Below are positions 54,421-64,000 of a stretch of 64,000 nucleotides of DNA, in pieces. This stretch comes from Ulota crispa. Lineage: Eukaryota; Streptophyta; Bryopsida; Orthotrichales; Orthotrichaceae. The stretch lies in contig OY987250.1 in NCBI GenBank assembly GCA_963920765.1, forward strand, positions 6,014,001-6,078,000, written 5' to 3'. The position numbers were made by a program, and so were the translations under genes. How positions within the stretch are numbered: the stretch's first letter is position 1; each line of letters starts with the position of its first letter. The notes under the pieces are model-generated. The model did no database searches. It was not told the origin of the DNA and was given only the letters and a program-made list of their open reading frames with translations.

Positions 54421-55395
54421 ATTCTTGGCAAATTTTTGCCAAAATCTTATTTGGATTTTCGTCTGGCAACAACAACACTAGAAATTTAGGGTGAGAGATT
54501 GGATGAATTCACTAGACCCTTACTTGTGTAAATACTAGATTTGCCAAAATATGGATGAAAGTTACTAATATAAGTATTTTTTTGGATGAATGCGTGCTTG
54601 TTGTTGATTTTCTCCATTTCTGTCCAATTTTTCCTTACTTGCTGGCATTAGTGGGTGCCGGTAGCACGATCAGTGACAAAACAAAAATCAAACCCTCGGT
54701 TCCTCTTGAGATACAACGACTTTTTTAATTAGAAGCTTCCCAAACTCCCAGAACGGGTACATGCCACCTTACATATAAGTTACATCAGACTCAGAACTCG
54801 GAAGCCACTGCGCCATGAATAGCGGCACAATAACATTCTGCATGTCATGCTGAGCATTCCTAGTCGGTGTACGGGGAGAACCTAGTACTTTCAATTACAT
54901 GATAGCTAATTTTGTTTGATAATTGTTTAATCCTTGAACATTGGATGGGTGACCGTGTCTGCCCCTCTATAGTGCTTTATAGTGGTCTCTACAATGATCT
55001 ATAGTGGTCTCTACAGTGATCTATAGTGGTCTCTACAATGATCTATAGTGGTCTCTACAGTGATATATAGTGGTCTCTATAGTGATGTTGCATGTGCTCA
55101 ATGCCTACTAGGGTTAATTTTTTGGTTTGGGCAAGGTTGTGCAAACAACACCCCAAAATGTACGCAAGTAAGGAAAAATTGGCTAAAATCGGAATGAATG
55201 AACAATGTGTGTATGTTCATCCATTAAGTTTACTAGTATAAGCTATTTTCATCCAAATTTTGGCAAATTGGGTGTTTGTGGAAGGAAGTAGGTGGCAATT
55301 TCATCCACTTTTTCACCCAAATTTTTTAGTATAATGTTTGCCAAGGTTAGTTTGAGGTAAGTTTTTGGCAAAATTTTGCCAAGAAAAAAAACCCT
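54421..55395. repeat. inverted pair of the 240-bp repeat with a 500-bp spacer
   Basis: Left arm 54421-54645 and right arm 55155-55395 (inverted) share TTCTTGGCAAA, then ATGGATGAAAGTTACT-like segments, and both match 18215-18458. The spacer (54650-55150) carries unrelated sequence and a 22-bp tandem array. Possibly one composite or foldback element; its outermost ends are not clear. Confidence 0.75.
54976..55086. repeat. 22-bp tandem repeat, five copies
   Basis: Unit CTATAGTGGTCTCTACARTGAT, with copies alternating A and G at one site. Lies in the spacer of the inverted repeat pair. Confidence 0.95.
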
Positions 55396-55519
55396 AGTGC
55401 CCACCAATAATAATGTTGTTTCCTAAAGTTGTAAAAGTAAATAGCGCATGGTGCCTTTATGAAATTTGCAAGAAGGGCAACATGGAACCTAACACTGTGT
55501 TTTTGCATCTTTTCACAAT

Positions 55520-56416
55520 TTAACCCCTAAGCGCGCAGTCAACCATTTTTGGTTGCTGCCCTTTTTTGCATGCTACCTGAAATGCAAAAATTATATGTTT
55601 TTGAAAATAAAAAACAATTTCAAATAGGAAAGCAAATCTACTTTCCAACCCAATTTGAATCATATCAATCCAAGTTAAAATCTAGCAAAGAGAACTTTTC
55701 AAAAACAAACATTTCAACATTTGCATGAGGAAAAATATGGAGCTTGAAGAAGGCCTTCATAAACAATCCCAGCCCTCTATTCTTTTGGTTTGCAATGTAA
55801 GGAACCAGCCCTTGGTGATGGCCAAAAGAATTTAATTAAAAAAATCAAAAAAATCAAAAAAAAATATATCTTAGAAAAAAATAAGAAACTTTTTTGATTT
55901 TGATTTTATTTGATTTTGGTTTCTTTTAATTTCAAAAATCAAAAAAGCTAATGTGGTATCAATGATGCCACATTAGCCTGCACATGATTTTATTGGGAAC
56001 CGGGTTCCCATGGCTAAGGACCTCCCCAAACTCAAGGCCTTATTGGGGACCCATATTTTTCCAAATGATAGTGTTACAAAATTTACTATTTTGGAAAACT
56101 AATGATGTTCTCTCCTTCAAAAGACTGCTTTTTTGAAGTTTGACATAGAGTATCTATTGTTTAACCAATCATATCAAGTTTTAAAATCAATGAATAAATT
56201 TATATTGTTGATGAATATTAAATGGCCAATGCTTCTAAAATTCATTAAATAAGAATTCAAATATTCTTTTGAATGTTTGAGTATATGGATAATTACTACA
56301 CATCATGATTCTTGTTTTCACTTTTTAAAAAATGCAAAATTCATTGAAGTTACAAAAATATCATTTTATAAAGCATATATATTTTGCCCTTACCCCCTCG
56401 GGTGTTTGGGGGTTAA
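55520..56416. mobile_element. TTAA-family element I
   Basis: TTAACCCCTAAGCGCGC at the left and GTGTTTGGGGGTTAA at the right; the first ten bases are inverted copies with one change. 897 bp, non-coding. Contains a local palindrome near 55850-55945 (AATCAAAAAA runs and their complement). Confidence 0.68.
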
Positions 56417-58758
56417 GTTACCTAAAAATATGAGTGGATTTGATGAGGTTGTTTTATGCCTTTCATGATGCACCATGTATGAATGATTTTTTCACAGGGA
56501 GTGCACTCCATTTTTTTTATTGTACACGTGCAATCGAATGAAGGGTTATTATAATTGCCTTGGTCCTAAATTTTTGAAATGGCTTTATAAAAAGTAAGCA
56601 TCATTGAAATGGGTGTGGGCTCTTTATAAATAATGAAGGGTAGGGCATATTAATGAGAATTATAAATTTTTTAGTTGTACACTAGCCTTGCCAATATACA
56701 AAAAACAAAATCTACACTTTTATTGGACATATTTTAATTATTTAATGGTTAGCTAAAGTATCCTATGTTTTGAGTATGACAAAGTATCTCATGTTTGATC
56801 CTTGTCCGAGTATCCAATGTCAGCTATTTTCAGCAGTAGCTAAGGTTGGATACATGGATGAAGGTCTCATTGCTGCTTGTGGCCTGGTTTTAGGGTTAGC
56901 GTGGGGTTTGAGAGTTGGGTCGTGCTTCAGCAACCCTTGCTTGTATTCTTGCGATTTTAATTGCATGGACATTCTACAACAACATTTTCTGATTGCACGG
57001 TGATTTTGCAACAAATGTTTTCTAACGCGCGTTTGTGCACAGGTTCATTGATTGCGATGCAATCTTGAGGAACAAAGACAATGCGGTTGTCATATACATT
57101 CCAAAGGTTAGTAATGCAGTTGCTACAAAAGACCATGTTTGTTTCATAGTATGAGTGTACTGACGGATCAAAGAATTAATCATAACTTCCAACAGCTCCT
57201 TCTTTGCTTCTCTCTATAGCTTCACTGGAAGCTTTAGTCGCAACACATATGACCTAAATCTGCTAATGTTGAGGGGGTCATTCTTTGCGGGACCTAGTCA
57301 GTTTTATCAAAGACCTCCTTTGAGCCTTACACAAGGTGAGCAAGTGGTTACATGGCACAAAAGTCCGTATGTTATTAGACTCAAATCCTTGCAATCTAAG
57401 ATGATCAAGCTTGGGATCTGTCTGAACCTTGTTGTAGCCACGGATTTGTGCAAATGTGGACCGCGATGCAAGATTGTGTTTTATAGACTTGGAGTACACT
57501 TGTAGTTGGAACCTGGGATAGGGTTTTAGCCCAATTTTGAAGGGATTGTGGCTAGACGACTACATCACGCTGCCCACAAGAATTCCATATAATAGTAGTA
57601 TTCTTTTTTTCTCTTTTATTATTTTTCTCTTTTTGAAGTAACAAAACTAAAAACGTATCTTTTACTCAAACATTGATACGGTAACTAATGAATTTGCAGC
57701 ACTGGTGCCAGAGGCATGAAGTAGCTTCGGAGGAGATATGTCAACTTACTCCCTTGCCTTGGGAACCGGATTTGCTACATACTGCTTTTTTAGGGTTTAA
57801 AACAAAGACGACCAGCTGCTGACTCACATTGCTGGTGAACCATGTGCTCAGGTAATTTGGCTAGTTCCAGAGCAGCAATCCTTGGGGCTTGGTAATTTGG
57901 CTTACTTATATCAGGGTGTAAGTTTTGATATCTTTTTTCCTACTGCCGAGCTGTTGCAGGTACACACCATCAACTCTTCTTTCTCCATAGTTTATGTTAA
58001 ACCCATATTGGCTTTGTTGTTTATGAAATGCTTGGATGATTTGGGAAGGAGAGAACATGTGTATGTTTGTCACCCATGTTGGAGGCTTATGGTCACATTT
58101 GTTGAAATACTGATACTCAGAGTGTTGGAGTGTGACTTTACAAATGTAAAGATCTCTAAATAGTAGGACTCAGGTAGATTTGAGGGTGGAAATTGCTATT
58201 TAGTTGTTTTTGGTTTGGTGAAACTTCTTTTCTAGTGTTTGTTAGTCCTTTGATTAGAAGAACTCTAAGTGTGATTGTTTTTATTAATTGATGGATTAAA
58301 GAGTGTGTTTTGGGATATGTTTTTGTTGCTCTTATATTTGAGAGATTAGAGCTAGAGTGTTTTTAGTTTTGTCACCTATAGCAGTCTACGACTAAGTACC
58401 ACATTAGCTCTCAATGTAATGTTTTTTGGAAATGGCTCTAAAGTTGCACCAGATGTGTTAATATGGTGAGGTTGTCATCATTTGCTCTATCTATTGAGTT
58501 GATATTGTCATGTTAATGAATGTTAAGTGGATTTTTTTGTGAATGGGTGTGGTGGATATTGAGTTAATTGTCGCTTGGTAAGTATCTTGTGGAATGTAGA
58601 AGTTCAAAAGTTCTTAGTTTGAGAGATTCATCTTGGTGTTTGCTTGAGGTTCTGCACTTGTTCTTGCAAAGTGAGAGAATGTAGCTTTCTACTAACAAGT
58701 TTGGTGTGTTTTTGAGCAGAGTTTGCGGGTGTGTTTTTTTATATTTAGGGTTGATGGT
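56417..58758. other. possible exon scraps, no assembled gene
   Basis: Two short stretches look exon-like: 57043-57104 (DCDAILRNKDNAVVIYIPK between AG and GT) and 57701-57800 (after TTTGCAG). A 79-codon frame lies at 57266-57505. None shows a family signature and I could not join them. They could be leader exons of the zinc-finger gene that follows. Confidence 0.3.
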
Positions 58759-59101
58759 ATGGCTTCAATTGTCCCAGACAAGGTCACGTTGTGGACCTTA
58801 GAGGCAGATGGTGTAGATCCGGAGTACTTTGGAGAGGTTGATGTGGGAGGCGCTTGTATGCTTGAGGCATTGCGATTCACGTTGGAGAGCAATGATATTC
58901 TAGATTGGCCGTTCAATTTCTAGGATGCAGAAGATGAGCATCGCGTGAGGAAGAAGTTGGAGCGGTTGAATGGTTTTTCTGCATCAGTTCATGTTATCCC
59001 CTCTGCTAAAGAGAATTTGGATGCACAAAAACGGCGACGAGTTGGAGATGGGGTTTTCACTGCAGCTGCTGTCAAGGTTGCCCTTGCTACGGGAGATCAA
59101 G

Positions 59102-60843
59102 GTAAAGTCTTTTAAAGATTTTTTTGTTTTGTTGGAGTAGTGATTTTTTGGTTCTTTCTTAAGTACTCATTGATGAATTGGACCTTTGTCTACTTGGTGA
59201 TCTCAAACGGTCAATATAAGATTGGATGCCCTAGGGCTCTCAACGAGATGTACTATCCAGACCAAATCCTAAAACCAAGACGTAATTGAAATTATAATTG
59301 CGGACCCTTGTGCCAACAATCGTTGAAACTCTCCAGGAAGTCAAACTAAGCCTAAGTTTTCATTGCTTGGTTGGTTGGTAAAATAGAAATATTCAAAATA
59401 AAAAAAATCACCACTTCAGCAAGCATTCCTTAATAAATATATAGTGTACCTAATGACAGCAATTTAGAACTTTGAATATTTTGCTAAAAAAACTTTATTA
59501 CTTCATAATTCTTTCATATAGTATCTATAATACAAAATTCTTCAATGCTTTAAGATCCTCATTCATTTACTAACAAGAACAAATAAATTTCCTTTATAGA
59601 AAATACGCACATGAGCTTAAAATGATCAAACGTTGAGGTGAGAACCCTTGACACAGAGAATCTTTCTTCCTTATAGAAAATCCAAACTTACTAAACTTGC
59701 TAGAATTTGCACAAGCAAACAACTTGGAGGCATAGTACTTCTGAAAAAGCCCATTGCCACATGTTCAAAGTGCAGGTTTTGAGAAAATCCTAATTGTCAA
59801 TGACAAGAATCAATATTGAGATTCTTTGGATCTGAAATCCTAAATAGCAGGGATAGAGGGAGTATTGCAGAATTTAAAAGAGCATCTCCAGATCCGGTTG
59901 AAGGTACCTTGAACTTTTGAGTATTCCTAGAAAAACCAGCATTTATAGATGTGACCTTGCTTTTTATTTAGGCATGCTAATTTTGTAAATTTCCAATTTT
60001 AATAGTTCGAGGTACTTGGAATTTCAATTTCAAATTCTAGAAAGCCTATATCCATCCCCATAATGTTCCTCCAATGTAATATTTTTGGCCCCTTAGATTT
60101 CATTTTGTTGCTTAAATGCCCTCCTTTCTCTCTTAACCTTTAAATGACCATATGGCATAGTACGTACGCTGCCGTATAATTGGCATTTGCTACCAACAAG
60201 AAGTTTTAATTTGAGATCTCAAATATCTCATTAGAGTTTTATTGATCTATTCTCCAAATTCTTTGTTGATTTGAAATGTAGTAAAGGTGTGAATCCATTC
60301 TAAATACAAGAAAACACCTTGTATTGTATTGGTCAGAGTGGCACATTCAGACGTTTAAGGGTTAACTTAACTGATGGAACACCTATGCATTCTCTTCTAA
60401 GTGTTTCTATGTTCAAATAAAATTCTGTACTTATTTCAAGACAAACATACGATGCTCCAACTAGCTCTAGCATGTTATGTAGTGCCCAGACTTACTCATT
60501 TTTCCTACCTCTCTTTTCAATACGGGTCCATTGTTTGTCTTTTGTATCTTGGTATGGGACATGTAATTGCCCTTATGCATGATCAAGTCTCTCTGCTCTG
60601 TTGTGTTATAATTTTCACTTGTTTTGTTATTGCTACTTGATGGACTGAATGGTGAGGTAGATTTCATTTGTCATTGGAAAAAATCACATCATTGAAAGAT
60701 GTATCTATTATTGCTGGACTTTCACCTACCAGTGCAAACGTCCAATAAGAGAGCATGCCATGACATCTTAAATACTATTGTTGATCTATTTTTATGGCAT
60801 TAAATATGTCATATGTTTAATGTTTTGGTTTAACTTGACATAG
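59102..60843. other. intron of the zinc-finger gene, holding element J
   Basis: AT-rich, non-coding, bounded by GGTAAAGT at 59101 and ACATAG at 60843. A GAGCATCTCCAGATCC at about 59881 resembles a Tourist-like end but has no clear partner. Confidence 0.55.
60133..60365. mobile_element. short TTAA-family element J (copy of C)
   Basis: TTAACCTTTAAATGACC at the left, ACGTTTAAGGGTTAA at the right; whole-length similarity to 20142-20381. Both TTAA target sites are kept here, unlike in C. Confidence 0.82.
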
Positions 60844-63800
60844 ATACTCCGGAAGGAGTTTCAGCCTTTGATGTTCACGGTGACATGGAAGATGCCAAAG
60901 ATGTGCTTGTTGCTTCTTCAAGGGTGAGCGGTAGTCCAGACATAGCCAAGGTTGAGGAGCGCCCCTTAAAGTCTCAGCTTCTATCCACTGAAATTATGGA
61001 CCGTTACTTGGAGCATGCTAAGAAGATGAGGGCATAATTGAGACGGGTTGCCTTGGACAATCACAATTGGTGGCTGAAGTCATTCGACTTGAATGGCTGT
61101 GGCATGGTGAAATTATGGTGTGCTGAATGCAAGAAAGATTGCGGTGGTGGCACAAAAGACCACACCAAAGCTCAAATCGACAATCTTTTCAACAACTTTT
61201 GGAGGTCGCATATTGTAAGCACGGCGCATGTTCAAAATCACTAGGCTTCAAAGAGTATCAACTTTGAAGACCACCCACAATCGCAGGCCAGAAATGGTAG
61301 TTCAATTACCTTGACTCCCGAGGACCACAAGGGCTTGATTTTGGAGGGGGTGGATATCTTGGAGAGTGTGAATTCCACTATTCTGGAAGGGCATCTAAAA
61401 TTGAAGGTGCTTGGAAACTTGACTGCTAAGAATACCAGGTGCTACTGATTCAAAGTGAGGTGCCCATATTGTAGGGACATGATGAGCCTTTGCCCCCCAC
61501 GAAAGACGTTGGAGGTGAATCTACAAAATCATCTGAGTGGATTGAGACATCAAAAGGCGGTGGAGGATTCACAACAAGCAGCAAAAGTGCCGGCAAGGAC
61601 TGGCCGACCTGGGCGCCCAAGCAAGTTTGCCACAAGCAGTTCTTTGTAAACTCAAGGTGCCCTCTACTCGTGGTTCTTACCAATTCCATCAGCCAATTTG
61701 CCAAGTAACCCTAACTCTATTGATAAAGCTGCCATTACTAATTTCATGTGTTATGGATTTAGGGGTCCAATTGTTGAGTACAGTGGTTTACATTATCCTA
61801 TCAATGCTTTGTTAAATGACCGCCACTGTGGTGTGGAGTGGTACCCTAAACCACATCTTGTTCATTCAATTTTTAGTTCAGGGGTTTGCTGTTGAGGTGA
61901 ATGGTGCATTTTGTCATAGGAAGTGCTGTCGTTTAACATTGTGTGGAGACCCTTTTCCAAATCTGACTTGCCCTAAGTGTGCCTCCATACCCCTCAAAAA
62001 TGATTTCAAGATGAGAGTTAAAAGGGAAGAACAATCTATTATTAAGAGGGGTCTTTGAAGCACTGGTGCAAGCATACGATTAGGATATTTGTCTGTCTAC
62101 AAAGTTTCTAAGCACGCTAAAAACTTGTCAAAGAAGTTGCGGCTAGAGAAGTTGCACTATTGGCATGCTAGGACACGCATTGCACAATTGAAAGCACAAA
62201 GGCCTACTCTTCGTGAAAGTGCCTTGAATGCCTCTTCAGATAATAGTCTAATTAAATTTTGTAACAATATTATCAATGCGCACAAAATAGGAGCCTTTGG
62301 AGGGAAGCATGCACTTTGGGACTTTATGAAGGATGTTGTTGCTAATTTGAACCGTAAGGATTTAGGGAATTGGTATAGTGAAAATACCAAGTGTTTTTCA
62401 CAGGCAATGAGGATCTATGGGGGGCGACGTCTTCGTGATTTGTTTTCTCTTAATTTTGCTGGTCCTAGTTATGATAGTGTTTGTTGTGAATCTTGAAAGG
62501 GAGTCACATTTATTTCAGGGGAGCATGATTAGATTTTCTAGTCAGTTGCTAGCATCTACATCGATGCTAAAGCTGCACATGGAATTAGTGATCCTGTCCT
62601 TGTCATTCTAGCTAAAGATGAAACCAAGGTGAGAGGGTGAGTTGCATGGGAAGCCTAGACAGATACGCTTGTAGGTTTTTGTGGGCCAAAGGAAAATCAT
62701 TGTTGCATAACAAATTACAAACCCGTTGTTGGAGTCGGTGAGGTAGGTCATAACAAAATGGTGGATTCTTTTAAATTGGACAAGGTGGGGGGGTTTGCAA
62801 GAGTCATTGTTGTGAATCCTTTGCACCCTAAACTCCCTTGATTGGTGTTGGTTGCTTGTTGTACTTGTGGTTGTTTTGATTCGGGGTGGGTAAACAGTGG
62901 AACAGAATTGAGAGGTTGTGGACAAAGCATTGCTACGCTGCTGTGGGTCCAATTATTGGACACGCTAGCAATGGAGACTCTCGAAGGCAACAATTGATGT
63001 TGTCTGATTATTGGAGCTCAAAGGGGTGTAGGCTAAGTGTGGATTGGGAGGGATGGGTTTTTAGCTCAACAATGAATGCTGTTGGGGATGCTGTTGGTTT
63101 GCATGACTAAGACTACATTCATAATGGGAAGAAATTACTAAATCCACTTGATAGTAATGTCAAAACTCTTTGGTTAGGTGTTGATATGGCACTTCATCAA
63201 CATATTTGCCAAGTTTTTAACCGGTTTACAGTAGATGAGCATGGTTTACTACAAGAAGACTATGACAAGAGTGATAGATAGAATTGGAGGAGTGCGCAAT
63301 GGTTATGTTCAGAGAAAGTTTGCTCTTGTTTATGTTCTCTTTGCGACTGCAATGATTTGCATTGGGAGCAAACTCTAGGTACAGAAATGTACCTAGAAAT
63401 TTGTGCAGAGTACATCAATATATTCCTATCTCCATGTCATGACCTATGTGCCCGGATTGTGAAAGCAAGTAAAGTGTCTTTTTTTTTTCAGACTTTGGAA
63501 GTTGTGGATGAGTCATGGGAATCATGGGGTTAGTGGAAATACAGAAGCTATAAATCCTAACTTGCATTGTGTTAGTCAACAATGTTTTTTGGATGTTCAA
63601 TTGTCTTGTCATTTTGTTGTTTTGCTTATTTGTCATTTTTGTGACATGTACCTGCACCTAGCTATGCCATTACACCTAATCGGCAGTGATTCTTGTGAGG
63701 TTTTTTTCTCCAAGGTAGGGGGGATGGTAGGAATGGAGAGGGCGTATGATTTCCAAGAATTGCTTGGTGCTGCAAACACAATTAACCACTTGTCGCAAAT

Positions 63801-64000
63801 TGAATTTGGAGAGAATGGTCTGAAATTTGGGAGGGCACACAATAAAACGAACAACATTTGGGGCAAGTTGCACAAATTAGAAAATGACAAGGTTGAACCT
63901 AATCTAGGAGATTATAACACAATTTCTTCTAATGAGGACATTGTCATTGCATTGAAAGAAGGTTTGAAGGAGGCTCAAAGGATGATTAACAGTTTGAATA

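Larger units (their letters stand above)
58759..64000 (+). pseudogene. unnamed zinc-finger, transposase-like gene, broken by stops, runs off the window
   Basis: Exon 1 58759-59101 (MASIVPDKVTLWTLEADG...) splices in phase to 60844. The frame then holds to about 61880 despite in-frame stops at 58921, 61035, 61242, 61446 and 61647. A frameshift near 61880 moves it to the frame of 61816-62058, followed by 62089-62496. Visible parts: Cys/His finger CAECKKDCGG with HIVSTAHVQNH (61110-61241); finger CPYCRDMMSLC with HLSGLRHQK (61461-61550); AT-hook GRPGRPSK (about 61604-61628); Cys cluster CHRKCCRL and LTCPKCASIP (about 61911-61995); basic helical region (62089-62320); DAKAAHGISDPVLVILAKDE (about 62557-62617) with downstream GFCG; and GSDSCEVFFSKVGG near 63681-63722. 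The last two look like the catalytic and C-terminal motifs of a DDE transposase. I cannot name the family. Confidence 0.6.

Noticed and set aside
54943..54954. 5S rRNA or a 5S-derived SINE, from GGATGGGTGACC
   Set aside because: Only 12 bases match the end of plant 5S rRNA; the rest of the gene and its internal promoter are not there.

Overview
This window is nuclear DNA from a land plant. It is AT-rich, its genes carry many GT-AG introns, and its gene families are plant ones: a ULP2-type SUMO protease, an SPX-MFS vacuolar phosphate transporter, an NPH3/BTB photoreceptor partner and an OEP16-3/complex I B14.7 protein. A non-seed plant (bryophyte, lycophyte or fern) is my guess from the transposon mix, but the sequence does not prove it. 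Bases 1-59 are an assembly gap.

Layout. 60-3090+: decayed, 5'-truncated Ty3/gypsy chromovirus. 3.4-3.8 kb: MULE-like MITE. 5.4-12.9 kb: intact 15-exon ULP2-type protease gene. 12.93-14.85 kb: NPH3-family pseudogene starting a few bases after the protease stop. 16.1-22.4 kb: a dense, partly nested cluster of short transposons with CCCCTAA termini and TTAA target sites, followed by a head-to-head pair of Tourist-like MITEs. 24.1-31.4 kb: intact 12-exon SPX-MFS gene whose introns hold a 380-bp (GA)n tract and two copies of one hairpin MITE. 32.6-34.7 kb, minus strand: broken OEP16-3 gene with a MITE in its intron. 36.4-40.4 kb: PIF/Harbinger element remains, with a Myb/SANT-like ORF on plus and a DDE transposase on minus. 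41.6-44.6 kb: a CACTA element inserted in a MITE. 45.3-48.7 kb: decayed hAT transposase. 49.8-50.2 kb: intact sister copy of the interrupted MITE. 50.6-56.4 kb: second cluster of TTAA elements, including a 1.46-kb near-perfect foldback. 58.8 kb to the end: large zinc-finger, transposase-like gene of no family I can name, with many in-frame stops, running off the window.

Only two genes look intact, the SUMO protease and the SPX-MFS transporter. I assembled both exon by exon; every junction keeps frame and the catalytic or signature residues are present. They are separate housekeeping functions (SUMO removal in the nucleus; phosphate storage at the vacuole) and do not form a system.

The most unusual feature is the TTAA family: about a dozen elements of 0.22-1.6 kb. 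Their 4-bp target duplication is directly supported by one element with TTAG on both sides and by three elements that abut through single shared TTAAs. No transposase for them is visible here. Second is the unnamed zinc-finger/transposase-like gene at the right end.
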